From assembly GCF_014651515.1 (NCBI RefSeq), contig NZ_BMXA01000007.1, forward strand, positions 111,716 through 175,715: 64,000 nucleotides of DNA, in the 5' to 3' direction. The position numbers and the translations under genes are program-made. Source of the stretch: Arenicella chitinivorans (GTDB lineage Bacteria > Pseudomonadota > Gammaproteobacteria > Arenicellales > Arenicellaceae). Shown here one piece after another: positions 1 through 7,971 of this stretch. Every line of letters begins with the position of its first letter. The first letter of the stretch is position 1. The notes under the pieces are model-generated. The model did not search any database. It saw only the letters and a program-made list of their open reading frames with translations, and was not told the origin of the DNA.

Positions 1-1
1 A

Positions 2-676
2 ACACACAATCATTCTGAGCTAATTTCAAGAGTCCAGAAACAACAGAATCTACGCTTAGGTAAAGCACATAATGAGTTTTTGTCATTGCTTGCTAAATTC
101 TATAAAAGTTACAGGTATGACCGATATAGTCTGGATACTGTAAAAGAATTGTCTAAAGAAAAAGAGGCACTAATTTCGTTCTTAGATAAGCATATAGAGC
201 TTGAATTTAGCTCGAATATACTTGGTGATTCATTTGTTTCTAATACTAGAAAGACTAAGAAGTTTATTGGAAAGTTAGTGCGTAAAGTGGTGGACGAAAT
301 TTACAGTGTGATCAGAAACGAATCCTATAGAAAAAATATATATACCTATGAAGTACGTTCAAAGTCTAAAGCTTATAAGTTTATCTTGGGAGATGATGTG
401 GACTTTTCTTTGGAAGATATCTTATGGAAGGAGTTGTTAATTTTTCTGCTCTCATACAAGGGTAAATCAGACCACCTTGATTTTATAAAAAGTTTTGACC
501 CTCTGAATTTTGATATCGCTATGCTGCGCGAGTATTTAGACGCAGTTAAAAATGATGTTGATAAAATAGGATTAATCGACGAGTTAGAATATCTCTATGA
601 AGACGTTGAAAATAAGTCTGAAAGGTTTGAGAGGCTTAAATATATGAATGCTAAAGACGTTTTCTTTGACAGCTAA
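2..676 (+). CDS. Hypothetical protein, 5' end cut by window edge
   Basis: The reading frame is open from the first bases of the window to the TAA at 674-676, so the gene starts outside. A TTG at 80 is a possible internal start but nothing argues for it. The visible 224 residues are rich in Lys, Asp, Glu, Ile and Tyr, with no signal peptide or membrane segment, and look helical. I do not recognise the family. The gene is AT-rich and rich in AAA/ATA/TTA-type codons, unlike the core genes, which fits its place in the island. It is the only gene left of a 66-base gap before the next gene on the same strand. Confidence 0.6.
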   Translation, partial: THNHSELISRVQKQQNLRLGKAHNEFLSLLAKFYKSYRYDRYSLDTVKELSKEKEALISFLDKHIELEFSSNILGDSFVSNTRKTKKFIGKLVRKVVDEIYSVIRNESYRKNIYTYEVRSKSKAYKFILGDDVDFSLEDILWKELLIFLLSYKGKSDHLDFIKSFDPLNFDIAMLREYLDAVKNDVDKIGLIDELEYLYEDVENKSERFERLKYMNAKDVFFDS

Positions 677-742
677 TTAGTTACATGGTCTTTAAATAAC
701 TATCAATAAAACCGTTTAGTTTTTGAAAAAGAGATTTAGTAA

Positions 743-1189
743 ATGAGTAATTGGATGCCTAGTCTAGATACCATCAGCTCCGTAAGCTCCATTATTGGGT
801 TGATAGTGACTATATTGATATTGTTTGAGGCAAGAAAGATTAGAATTTCTTTTCTGCGTAGAGCAAGATTACCTGAGCTCAATAGAGATTTGGCGAAATC
901 GGCTTCCCAATTATCCGATCAATTGAAAGAATGGGAGGTTGATAAAACCTCTGCTTTAAAAACTTTTTCAACCATCAAAGCTTTACTTGAAAGTATAAGG
1001 CCCAAGTTGCCATCAGTTGAAAAAAAGAAATTAGATGATTATTTAGCTAAGCTTCACCCTAAAAAATGCCTAGTTTTGGATGGAAACCTTTCTGGTCTTA
1101 CAGAAGATGAGGCGTGGAAACGCTACACAGAACTAAGCGGCTTGATGACGACACTTCAGCAATTGGTAAAAGATTCAAAATGGGATTAA
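743..1189 (+). CDS. Small membrane-anchored coiled-coil protein, unknown
   Basis: A 148-residue protein. Residues about 9-29 form one hydrophobic segment (SSIIGLIVTILILFEAR), followed by a very basic stretch (RKIRISFLRRAR) that would stay in the cytoplasm. The rest (about 40-148) is charged and helical with heptad-like spacing. It resembles a single-pass membrane anchor with a cytoplasmic coiled-coil tail. The next gene begins 2 bases after its stop, so the two are almost certainly co-translated. No known family is recognised. The weak GAGATTTAGTAA leader before ATG 743 offers a partial ribosome-binding site. Confidence 0.65.
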   Translation: MSNWMPSLDTISSVSSIIGLIVTILILFEARKIRISFLRRARLPELNRDLAKSASQLSDQLKEWEVDKTSALKTFSTIKALLESIRPKLPSVEKKKLDDYLAKLHPKKCLVLDGNLSGLTEDEAWKRYTELSGLMTTLQQLVKDSKWD

Positions 1190-1191
1190 TT

Positions 1192-1563
1192 ATGAGTACT
1201 GAAAGTAAAACAACACAGCTGATTACAAAATTAATCCGTGAAACTTCTAACGGGAATGTTGAGTGGACAGTTAAAGATGCGCCCCGAGCATTAAATTACG
1301 AAACAGAACAATCTGTTCCTCTATACTTACAAACCGAATATAAAGGTAGGAAATTGGGGGTCTACGATCTACGTACTAAATATTTTACCGATGAGGATGA
1401 GTATCATTGGATTGAAGGCGTTGGCTTTTGTATCGTTGATGACAAAGGACGAGTTGTTTGGGAAGCGAATGAAAGTTCTCTCGCCTTAGGTGATCTTTTT
1501 AAGACAGCTAGAGAACAGGCCTCTGGAGTTGACGATATTCTTGATGATTTACTCGAGATGTAA
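1192..1563 (+). CDS. Hypothetical acidic protein, paired with preceding gene
   Basis: A soluble protein of 123 residues. I chose ATG 1192 (MSTESKTTQL) over the in-frame ATG at 1114 because the longer form would overlap the preceding gene by 76 bases, while 1192 gives the tight TAA-TT-ATG junction. It holds a mixed alpha/beta core with aromatic residues (YHWIEGVGFCIVDDKGRVVW) and a strongly acidic C-terminus (about DDILDDLLEM). No motif points to an enzyme. With the membrane-anchored upstream protein it forms a two-gene unit; a joint membrane-associated role is my inference only. Confidence 0.65.
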   Translation: MSTESKTTQLITKLIRETSNGNVEWTVKDAPRALNYETEQSVPLYLQTEYKGRKLGVYDLRTKYFTDEDEYHWIEGVGFCIVDDKGRVVWEANESSLALGDLFKTAREQASGVDDILDDLLEM

Positions 1564-1697
1564 AACAAAAGCATTTACAGATTCGATATGTTTTATTTCA
1601 AATGAAGGTGGTTAGTTGAAAAATGGAGTATCCAGAACTAACTTATTGGGGCTTTGGCTCAGGTTCTATATTTTTACAACCAAGCAGAGTACGGTAC

Positions 1698-2687
1698 TTA
1701 CCAAATAGATAAAGATTTCGATGCCTTTGATGCCATGGGCCGTGCGCCCGGTATGGTTTTTGCCAGTTCTTCTCCTTTCGTGATAACGTTTTTGACAATA
1801 TTGGGGAGGTAATCTGCGTCGTTGGTGTTGACTCGGAGGTTGACTGTTGTACCTTTTGATGGCGTGATGATCACTTGATCTTGCTCATTTCTAAGCGACA
1901 GCATTACATCATTACTCACGATAGAGAATCCCCCTAGTTGCTTGCCGAGTTGAGAGAGAACGTACAAGCCAAAGCCTGAGTTTTGCCACCTATCTTCGTT
2001 TAGTGGAGCTACTTCTGAAGATATTCCTGGCAGTAAAGCCATTCTTATAGCGGATCTCTTATTCGCAATGTTATGCGCTGCCGAGAGGCTTTCAGCGATA
2101 CCGATACCCTCGTCAGATATTGATATTTCAGCAAAGCCATCGGCCCATTTTTGAGCCATCATAAAGCATTCTTTTGCTTTTGAATGTTCAAATACATTTC
2201 TTATTATTTCGCGCATACAATACCCTAGGAAGTCGGCGGCATAGGCGTCTCTTGAGTTAGGGTACAAAATTTTCACTAGTTCGTTTGACCTATTTTCAAT
2301 CTCTACTTGGAGCACATTTTCACTCTCTTCGAGTTCAGATTTTTGAATAGATTTAATTGGAATATAGTTTGTGTTTCCGTATGTTGAGTTAACGGGGTTT
2401 CCTGCGTCTATACCTACAAACTTAAAGAAGCCAAAGTGTTGCAGATAGGAGCAAGCCTCATTTGATCGATGGCCACTTACACTAGTGCGTAGCTGTTTCT
2501 TAAAGCGCTGTTTTGTAATATTCCTAATGCCGACCGCTAGCCCTAGTGCTCCAGAAGGGTAAACCCAGCCTAGGTTGCTAAAATCCAAAGTAATATGAGC
2601 TACGTCTTTTACTCGCCATATTTCGTTTATGAAGCCTGCTGCTGAAACGTCATGCAAATTTCTTGGACAGTAAATTGTTTCGCTCAT
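1698..2687 (-). CDS. STAS-like domain fused to GHKL ATPase
   Basis: A 329-residue protein. Residues about 28-60 look like a STAS/MlaB-type segment (LDFSNLGWVYPSGALGLA), where P-S-G stands where anti-anti-sigma factors carry D-S-S-G. Residues about 150-290 form a GHKL (histidine-kinase-type) ATP-binding domain: N box around REIIRNVFEHS (159-169), G1 box DEGIGI (192-197), G2 box GFGLYVLSQL (238-247). There is no dimerisation histidine or receiver, so it is not a classic sensor kinase; RsbW-like serine kinase or other GHKL ATPase is closer. It follows the integrase gene on the same strand after 43 bases. Role in the island is unknown; partner switching inside one chain is an inference. Confidence 0.7.
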   Translation of the reverse strand: MSETIYCPRNLHDVSAAGFINEIWRVKDVAHITLDFSNLGWVYPSGALGLAVGIRNITKQRFKKQLRTSVSGHRSNEACSYLQHFGFFKFVGIDAGNPVNSTYGNTNYIPIKSIQKSELEESENVLQVEIENRSNELVKILYPNSRDAYAADFLGYCMREIIRNVFEHSKAKECFMMAQKWADGFAEISISDEGIGIAESLSAAHNIANKRSAIRMALLPGISSEVAPLNEDRWQNSGFGLYVLSQLGKQLGGFSIVSNDVMLSLRNEQDQVIITPSKGTTVNLRVNTNDADYLPNIVKNVITKGEELAKTIPGARPMASKASKSLSIW

Positions 2688-2730
2688 TCTTTCTAATTAT
2701 TCGATGGCCACGCCATGATTATCGTAGTGA

Positions 2731-3765
2731 TTAAATTTTAGATATTTTATTTACTAAATCTTCGTTTCTAAGGTGAGTGTACCTCTTAAGCATTTGCATT
2801 GATCTATGACCAGTAATTGAAGCAACCTCTTGGTCAGTTAGTCCTGCTTCGACAAACCTGCTTGTGGCTTCATGTCGAAGATCATGGAATCTCAAATTTG
2901 TAATTTCAGCTCTTTTTAACGCAGAGCTCCAAACTCTATTCAAAGTGTATGGTCTACGGTTGCCGTCTTTTCCAGGTTCGCCATAAAATAGTAAATTAGT
3001 ATCTAAAGGGCGAATAGGGTGCTGCAGAACTTCTTTGAATACAGCTTTTGCTTTGTCTGATAGAGGTATTGTTCGTGAGTCGTTGTTCTTTGTATTGTGA
3101 ATAGTAAGAACACCTCTCTTGAGATTAACTCTTGATTTTTCGAGCCCAAGAATCTCGCCTTGTCGCATAGCTGTATATAAAGCTATGCGAACTATCCATC
3201 CTAAGAAGGGGTTGCTGTGTTGGTTGCAGGCTCTAAGTAGGCGATCTTCCTCGTCATCAACGAGCCTTCTGTCTCGGCCAGCTCCGGGGCTAGGTTTCCG
3301 TACATTCATTACAGGATTTGAGACTAGGCCTAATCCCCATTCTTTGATTGCAGTGGAATAGAGGTGGCTGAGAAGGGCGAGCTCTAAACGAATCGTGCTT
3401 GCGCTTTTTCCTTCTTCTGCTCTTTTGTCTCTATACTTAGCGATGATTTCTGTATTTAGTGCAGTCATACTATAGCGGCCAAGTTCTTGACTTAGCTGAT
3501 CTGCACGGCCAAATTCTCGTTTTTGAGTGGTTGGCTTTTTCGTTGGCGTAACTTCTTTTGTATATCTGAGCAATGCCTGGGCGATGGTGAGCTTTTCAGA
3601 GTGATTTCTTGGTATATAGATACCGCGAATGATTTCGTCTTCGGTAGTGCGTGCCCAGTCCTCTGCGTCGCGTTTTATACGGAATGTTTTAGATACTTTT
3701 GGCCAGCCAGAGCGACGGATAATTGCCTTCCATTTTCCTGAGTCTGTCTTGGTTATTGTGGCCAT
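2731..3765 (-). CDS. Tyrosine recombinase / phage-type integrase
   Basis: Site-specific recombinase expected to insert and excise the island at the neighbouring tRNA-Phe gene. I start at ATG 3765 (MATITKTDSGKW), because residues upstream in the longer frame (to 3831) look non-coding; the product is then about 344 residues. The N-terminal part resembles an arm-binding domain, the middle a SAM-like core-binding domain, and the C-terminal part the catalytic domain: Arg in TAMRQGEILGL, HDLRH (H-x-x-R), GHRS and the nucleophile Tyr in YTHLR. All catalytic residues are present, so the enzyme looks intact. Transcription runs away from the tRNA into the island. Confidence 0.93.
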   Translation of the reverse strand: MATITKTDSGKWKAIIRRSGWPKVSKTFRIKRDAEDWARTTEDEIIRGIYIPRNHSEKLTIAQALLRYTKEVTPTKKPTTQKREFGRADQLSQELGRYSMTALNTEIIAKYRDKRAEEGKSASTIRLELALLSHLYSTAIKEWGLGLVSNPVMNVRKPSPGAGRDRRLVDDEEDRLLRACNQHSNPFLGWIVRIALYTAMRQGEILGLEKSRVNLKRGVLTIHNTKNNDSRTIPLSDKAKAVFKEVLQHPIRPLDTNLLFYGEPGKDGNRRPYTLNRVWSSALKRAEITNLRFHDLRHEATSRFVEAGLTDQEVASITGHRSMQMLKRYTHLRNEDLVNKISKI

Positions 3766-3873
3766 ATACAAGTACCGAATCTGAGCAGTGTACCCAAATT
3801 GTACCCTTTGGCGAAAGGCAAGGGAAATCAACGAAAGGACGTTTCGTCAAGCCATTGAAATTAAAAGATAAAA

Positions 3874-3892
3874 TGGTGGCCAGGGACAGAAT
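3874..3892 (-). other. Probable attachment site (tRNA-Phe 3' end)
   Basis: Tyrosine integrases of islands usually use the T-arm and acceptor end of a tRNA as the core site and restore it on insertion. The tRNA here is intact and its 3' end faces the integrase. The second copy of the core lies outside the window, so the exact core length cannot be read. Confidence 0.5.
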
Positions 3893-3949
3893 CGAACTGC
3901 CGACACGGGGATTTTCAGTCCCCTGCTCTACCGACTGAGCTACCTGGCC
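3874..3949 (-). tRNA. tRNA-Phe (GAA)
   Basis: On the minus strand the 76 bases fold as a cloverleaf: acceptor arm GGCCAGG/CCTGGCC, D-arm AGCTCAGTCGGTAGAGC, anticodon stem GGGGA/TCCCC with loop CTGAAAA (anticodon GAA), and T-arm with GTTCGATTC. The 3' CCA is encoded (TGG at 3874-3876 on the plus strand). It is close in sequence to enterobacterial tRNA-Phe in the D and anticodon arms. It is the likely target of the integrase, whose gene starts 109 bases from the tRNA 3' end. Confidence 0.97.
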
Positions 3950-4059
3950 ATTTGTGCGTCTGAGCTTGGTTAGTCAGACTGGGTGGGGTTCCTTTCGGAG
4001 CAGCGCATTACAAAGGAATGCGCGTTTTGAGTCAAGTACTTTTTGCGATTTTATGCGGT

Positions 4060-4359
4060 TTAAAACTCGTCTACGATGGGATCGTTCGGGTTTTGCGGTG
4101 GCACGTAGTCAGCGGGCTTTTCTGCGCCTTCGCCGAACAGGAATTTTTCCATTTCGCTCACGATGAGTTCTTTGGCCTTGGGGTCCATGGGGTTTAGACG
4201 GTATTCGTTGATCAGCATGGTCTGGTGATTGACCCATTGGTCCCAGGCGGCTTGCGAGATATTTTCGAAAATGCGTTTACCCAGTTCGCCAGGCCAAGTT
4301 TGAAAGGCGAGGCCGGGGGCTTCTTTTTGCAGTTTTTGGCAGAACACGGTGCGTGACAC
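4060..4359 (-). CDS. yggX: Fe(2+)-trafficking protein YggX
   Basis: Small cytoplasmic protein linked to iron-sulfur cluster protection and oxidative stress. At 99 residues it has the family signature: MSRTVFCQKLQKEAPGL with the conserved Cys-7, then GELGKRIFENIS, AWDQW, and LNPMDPKAKELIVSEMEKFLFG. It sits 38 bases downstream of mutY on the same strand, the usual gammaproteobacterial order. The C-terminus is slightly extended with a Pro- and Asp-rich tail. Confidence 0.95.
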   Translation of the reverse strand: MSRTVFCQKLQKEAPGLAFQTWPGELGKRIFENISQAAWDQWVNHQTMLINEYRLNPMDPKAKELIVSEMEKFLFGEGAEKPADYVPPQNPNDPIVDEF

Positions 4360-4397
4360 GTTAGGCTCCTGATGCTGTGCGCGTGGCTTACAACGCG

Positions 4398-5420
4398 CTA
4401 ATACGTTTCTAACAATTTCTTGACCGGCGCGGCGAGGCCGAGCGTTTGGTCTGAATGGGGTTTATACCATACCGCGCTCGAGTCGGCGACGTTCATTGCT
4501 GTTTGGTTGGGTAGGCACAGCACAGGTGTGATGTGCAAGGTAAAGTGGCTGAACACGTGTTTGAGTTCAGGCAGGGTTTGCAGCGCAGTGACCGAGAGGC
4601 CGTCGATTACGTAGTCATCTTCAACTGACTCTACTTGTGGCGGGCACCAGAGTCCGCCCCAGATGCCGCTGGGTGGATTCTGTGACAACCAGAATGCATC
4701 GTCTGGGTTTTTGATCAACAGCATCACGGTTTGCTTGCTCGGCTTGGTTTGTTTTGGTTTGCCGTGCGGCAGTTCGGTGACTCGATTGGTGTGTAATGCG
4801 GTGCAGTCCGAATTTAACGGGCAGTCTGGGCAGTTGGGCTTGCTGCGGGTGCAGAGGGTCGCGCCGAAATCCATAATGGCTTGCGTGTAGATGTGCACAT
4901 CGTCCTGCGGTGTGTTGAGATCGGCCAGTTCCCAGAGTTTGTTCTCCACGGCTTTGACGCCGTACCAGCCTTCAATGGCGTAGAACCGAGCGAGTACGCG
5001 TTTGACGTTGCCGTCCAGGATTGGAAAGCGCTGACGGGTCGAGAAGGCCAGAATTGCCCCAGCGGTGGAGCGGCCAATACCGGGCAAGTCGACCATCTCG
5101 TCGAAGGTGGTCGGAAAGTGCCCGTCGTACTTCTCGGCGACGATTTTGGCAGCCGCATGCAGGTTGCGTGCACGAGCGTAGTAGCCAAGGCCCGTCCATA
5201 AATGCAGGACTTCATCTTGCTCAGCGTGCGCCAGATCCGTCACGCGCAGGAAGCGATCCACAAAGCGTTCGAAATACGGTATTACTGTACTGACCTGAGT
5301 TTGTTGCAACATGATCTCCGACAGCCAAATCCGATACGCATCGTGCGTGTTTTGCCAAGGCAAATGATGTCGGCCGTGATCGCGGTGCCAGTTGAGTAAG
5401 GTGTTGGTGATGGTCTGCAT
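4398..5420 (-). CDS. mutY: A/G-specific adenine DNA glycosylase MutY
   Basis: Removes adenine mispaired with 8-oxoguanine. Start set at ATG 5420 ([17 protein letters not shown]), giving 340 residues; the longer frame adds an unconserved hydrophobic stretch. Visible landmarks: [24 protein letters not shown] with the catalytic Glu, a helix-hairpin-helix ([16 protein letters not shown]), and the [4Fe-4S] loop Cys-x6-Cys-x2-Cys-x5-Cys ([17 protein letters not shown]). The C-terminal third is a Nudix-like domain for 8-oxoG recognition. It forms an operon with yggX. Confidence 0.96.
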   Translation of the reverse strand: MQTITNTLLNWHRDHGRHHLPWQNTHDAYRIWLSEIMLQQTQVSTVIPYFERFVDRFLRVTDLAHAEQDEVLHLWTGLGYYARARNLHAAAKIVAEKYDGHFPTTFDEMVDLPGIGRSTAGAILAFSTRQRFPILDGNVKRVLARFYAIEGWYGVKAVENKLWELADLNTPQDDVHIYTQAIMDFGATLCTRSKPNCPDCPLNSDCTALHTNRVTELPHGKPKQTKPSKQTVMLLIKNPDDAFWLSQNPPSGIWGGLWCPPQVESVEDDYVIDGLSVTALQTLPELKHVFSHFTLHITPVLCLPNQTAMNVADSSAVWYKPHSDQTLGLAAPVKKLLETY

Positions 5421-5575
5421 TGCGCGTGTCAGAAAAAGCCAGTGGGTTAAGCCCGTTAAGGGTAGCATTTTTCAGACCTTGATTAGATGAAGGTGGTGAT
5501 TCGTTTCATGAAAATAGTGTGTGTAATTCTGATGCGCGGGCTTGTGCTTTGTGCGAGCTGGTTTAGACTCGCACT

Positions 5576-6688
5576 ATGCATAGGCCGCTCCCTTCAGTCT
5601 CGGTTTTAGCGCGCTTCACGTTAGACAGTGAGGCGCAAACCGCTGCGCGTGAACGCTTGCTCGCGGTGTCTGATTGGCAGGCGTGGATAAACCAGATTGA
5701 ACTGCATGGTTTATCGGGGTTTGCCAACAAACACATTCAGGAATACGACCTGCCGGTTCCAGAGCAACTCAACGCGCCATTAAAAGCACTGAAAATGCGT
5801 CATCACAGCGCGGCCAAAGCGCGATATCACGCATTGCAACAGATTGATACCGTGTTTCAGGCGCAGGGTATTGATTACCTGGCTTTGAAGGGCGCTGCCT
5901 TGATGCCGCATTTATACGGTCAGGCGTATTTACGTCCGATGCGTGACATGGACCTCTTGTTGCGTCGGGCTGACCTGAGCCGGGCGGCGGACGCATTGCG
6001 CTCCATTGGATTTCATTTGCCGCACGCGCAGCCGTCCAAATTTATGCGCGATGTGCATCAACTCCCGAATGCCACCAAGACAATTGATGGGTTTGTTTGC
6101 AGTGTTGAACTGCACCTTGATGGTGTGTCACGCGATACCGCGGGGCACTGCTATTACCCAGAGTCGCGCGATCAGATTCAGGCTATTAGCTGGCAAGCGC
6201 TAACGATGAACGCTTTGGATGACCTCACCATGCTGCATCAGGTGACATTGCATCTGGAGGGGCTGCATCCGGGCTCGGCATTGAAGTTGATTAATGTGAT
6301 GGATGTGGTTGGGTTGGCGCAGCGCGTGTTGCAATCCGGGCAGTGGCAAGCACTCCAGCAACGCTATCCGCATGTGCTAAATACGCTGCGCTGTTTGCAT
6401 CTATGGACGCCGCTGCCAAGTGATCTCCAAACAGCATTGTCACCCTTGCCAACGCGCGCCGTGTCGGATGTCGGGATTATCATGCAGCCGCTGGGGCAGA
6501 TCCTAGGTAGTCAAAATTCCTGGCTAGCCAAGTCACGTGCTTTGTTCCGCCCGTCAGATTGGTGGCTGCATTTGCATTATCATGTGGACCCAATGCGCTC
6601 ACTGTGGCGCGTTAAATGGTTGCGACATCCGGCAGCGGTTTTGCAATCATTGATGCGACGGGTTTTGTCCGCAATTCGCGGCGGTTAG
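5576..6688 (+). CDS. Nucleotidyltransferase-like protein (PF14907 type)
   Basis: A 370-residue protein with the uncharacterised nucleotidyltransferase signature around residues 100-140: DYLALKGAALMPHLYG followed by LRPMRDMDLLLRRADL, where the D-M-D pair would bind metal. Family members often accompany lasso-peptide and exosortase gene sets together with PqqD-like and HPr-kinase-like proteins, which are the next two genes here (gaps of 14 and 5 bases). The substrate is unknown; transfer of nucleotide or phosphate to a peptide is a possibility from the family context, not shown by the sequence. The start ATG 5576 has no strong ribosome-binding site. Confidence 0.75.
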   Translation: MHRPLPSVSVLARFTLDSEAQTAARERLLAVSDWQAWINQIELHGLSGFANKHIQEYDLPVPEQLNAPLKALKMRHHSAAKARYHALQQIDTVFQAQGIDYLALKGAALMPHLYGQAYLRPMRDMDLLLRRADLSRAADALRSIGFHLPHAQPSKFMRDVHQLPNATKTIDGFVCSVELHLDGVSRDTAGHCYYPESRDQIQAISWQALTMNALDDLTMLHQVTLHLEGLHPGSALKLINVMDVVGLAQRVLQSGQWQALQQRYPHVLNTLRCLHLWTPLPSDLQTALSPLPTRAVSDVGIIMQPLGQILGSQNSWLAKSRALFRPSDWWLHLHYHVDPMRSLWRVKWLRHPAAVLQSLMRRVLSAIRGG

Positions 6689-6702
6689 CGTACAATAGGT
6701 TT

Positions 6703-6999
6703 ATGGACACAAGTAAGCGATATCAACAAGCGCCGGATTGTCTGTTGGAAGACATGGACGGTGATTTATTGTTGTATAACCCAGCTACGGCCACCACGCT
6801 GCAATTAAATGGGCCGTCTGCCATCATATGGCAGCTTCTCAACGAGCAACACAGCGTGGCTGAAATCATCGCGGCTTTACAAGAGGCGTACCCAGACCAA
6901 GCTGCGCAGATCGAAACCGATGTGTTGCAAGCGGTCAGTGATTTCGTGGCACAGTCTGTGATTGAAGTGGTGCCACCCGAGGCCGTCACCAGCGGGTAG
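6703..6999 (+). CDS. PqqD-family peptide-recognition protein
   Basis: A 98-residue PqqD-like protein, counted from ATG 6703 (MDTSKRYQQAPDCL) rather than from an upstream ATG at 6616 that overlaps the preceding gene. Family features: a short beta-hairpin start (DLLLYNPATATTLQLNGPSAIIWQLL, residues about 22-47 in pieces) then a winged-helix part (SVAEIIAALQEAY) and a C-terminal helix. PqqD and the RRE domains bind leader peptides of ribosomally made, modified peptides and hand them to the modifying enzyme. It lies between a nucleotidyltransferase-like and an HPr-kinase-like gene in one tight operon. Confidence 0.82.
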   Translation: MDTSKRYQQAPDCLLEDMDGDLLLYNPATATTLQLNGPSAIIWQLLNEQHSVAEIIAALQEAYPDQAAQIETDVLQAVSDFVAQSVIEVVPPEAVTSG

Positions 7000-7004
7000 T
7001 CAGC

Positions 7005-7850
7005 ATGCGACGATGGCTCATTGAATATGGCGGCGTCGAGCTGACGGTGTGTGCGAAAGGCGACGCAGCGGAAGGCTTAGTAGAGCTCGCGTTAGCGGCC
7101 ATTCCAGCCGAACCAGTCGCCCGATCACATGGCACTAAAATCGTCGTTGGTTTTGATTCCGAGTCGTCAAACTGGACCTTGCTGGATCACACCGCGCATG
7201 TCGAACGTAAACTTTCAGCGAGTGGTGATCTAATCTATCACTTGACCGACCGGATTGTGTTTCATGTTGCAGATAGAGCAAAGAACGTACACTGTTTGCA
7301 CGCGGCGGCGGTCGCGCATAATGGCCATGCTTTAATCGTCCCGGCCAGTAGTGGGGCCGGTAAAAGTTCGTTTACCACTTGGTTGGCCGCCAATGGCTAT
7401 GATTACGTTACGGATGAACTTATTCTGATCGACGCTGAGAACAAACTACAAGGTATCGCACGCCCGATTCAGATCAAAGCGCATGGTTTAGAGGCGATTG
7501 ATCATCTGATCGAGCAATCAGATTTGGTGCAACAAGGGCGTTTTGCCAACGCCGTACCGCCTGCCAGTCTTGGGGCTCGCTTTGACGTCTCGGGGGAGCT
7601 GTCGGTGTCGATGTTCGTGTTTATCAAGTTTCAGAAAGGCGCGGACTTCGAGTTCGAGCGTCTGTCGAGCGGCGATGCCGGTATGCGGCTGATGGCAAAC
7701 CACGTGAATGCCCGCAGTCTGGAAGGTCACGGATTCCGCGCCATGATGAAGTTGATCCGGGAGACACCGTGTTATGTGCTGAATTACGGTGGGTTTGACA
7801 CGCTGCCGGAAGGGTTTGCAGGGGAGCTTAAGGCGTTGCTGGCGAGTTGA
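7005..7850 (+). CDS. HPr-kinase-related P-loop kinase
   Basis: A 281-residue protein related to the HPr kinase fold. Residues 99-103 give the LHAAA stretch, 112-121 the P-loop (VPASSGAGKS), and 135-143 the VTDELILID segment that is a hallmark of HprK-like kinases. There is no PTS gene in this window, and the family version next to PqqD and nucleotidyltransferase genes is the one known from lasso-peptide and exosortase neighbourhoods, where related kinases phosphorylate a precursor peptide. A small peptide substrate is therefore the best guess. A REP-like palindrome begins 8 bases after the stop codon. Confidence 0.82.
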   Translation: MRRWLIEYGGVELTVCAKGDAAEGLVELALAAIPAEPVARSHGTKIVVGFDSESSNWTLLDHTAHVERKLSASGDLIYHLTDRIVFHVADRAKNVHCLHAAAVAHNGHALIVPASSGAGKSSFTTWLAANGYDYVTDELILIDAENKLQGIARPIQIKAHGLEAIDHLIEQSDLVQQGRFANAVPPASLGARFDVSGELSVSMFVFIKFQKGADFEFERLSSGDAGMRLMANHVNARSLEGHGFRAMMKLIRETPCYVLNYGGFDTLPEGFAGELKALLAS

Positions 7851-7857
7851 GAATTCT

Positions 7858-7890
7858 AGATTCTTCGTCGCGTCGCTCCTCAGAATGACG
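7858..7890 (+). repeat. REP-like palindrome, type B
   Basis: A 33-base element starting AGATTCTTCGTCGCG and ending CTCAGAATGACG, directly after the kinase gene stop. It is one of several type B copies in the window; the consensus forms an ATCCT/AGGAT stem around an inner GCCGC/GCGGC stem. Confidence 0.8.
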
Positions 7891-7910
7891 GAGTGAGGTA
7901 TTGATGAAGG

Positions 7911-7943
7911 AGCTTCTTCGTCGCGCGGCGTCTCAGAATGACG
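7911..7943 (+). repeat. REP-like palindrome, type B
   Basis: A second type B copy, 20 bases after the first, in the same orientation, starting AGCTTCTTCGTCGCGCG and ending CTCAGAATGACG. Its first four bases diverge from the AGAT consensus. Confidence 0.75.
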
Positions 7944-7971
7944 CAGGTGGTGATTCCTCCTGTCAATTCAT

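Larger units (their letters stand above)
1..3873. mobile_element. Edge of an integrated island at tRNA-Phe
   Basis: This is the right-hand part of an element that continues past the left edge of the window. It holds a tyrosine integrase whose start lies 109 bases from the 3' end of a tRNA-Phe gene, a STAS/GHKL ATPase gene and three small genes of unknown function. Its genes are clearly richer in A and T than the mutY, trmB or purD genes to the right. Integrase next to a tRNA 3' end, foreign composition and unknown cargo are the classic signs of an integrative island or satellite. The other attachment site is not visible, so size and full cargo cannot be judged. Confidence 0.75.

Noticed and set aside
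4663..5293. Open frames opposite or out of frame with mutY
   Set aside because: They are shadows of a well conserved gene.
5487..5609. A 40-codon open frame in front of the nucleotidyltransferase gene, considered as a RiPP precursor
   Set aside because: It overlaps the next gene by 34 bases, is hydrophobic throughout, has no leader/core division or lasso-type features, and lacks a clear ribosome-binding site.
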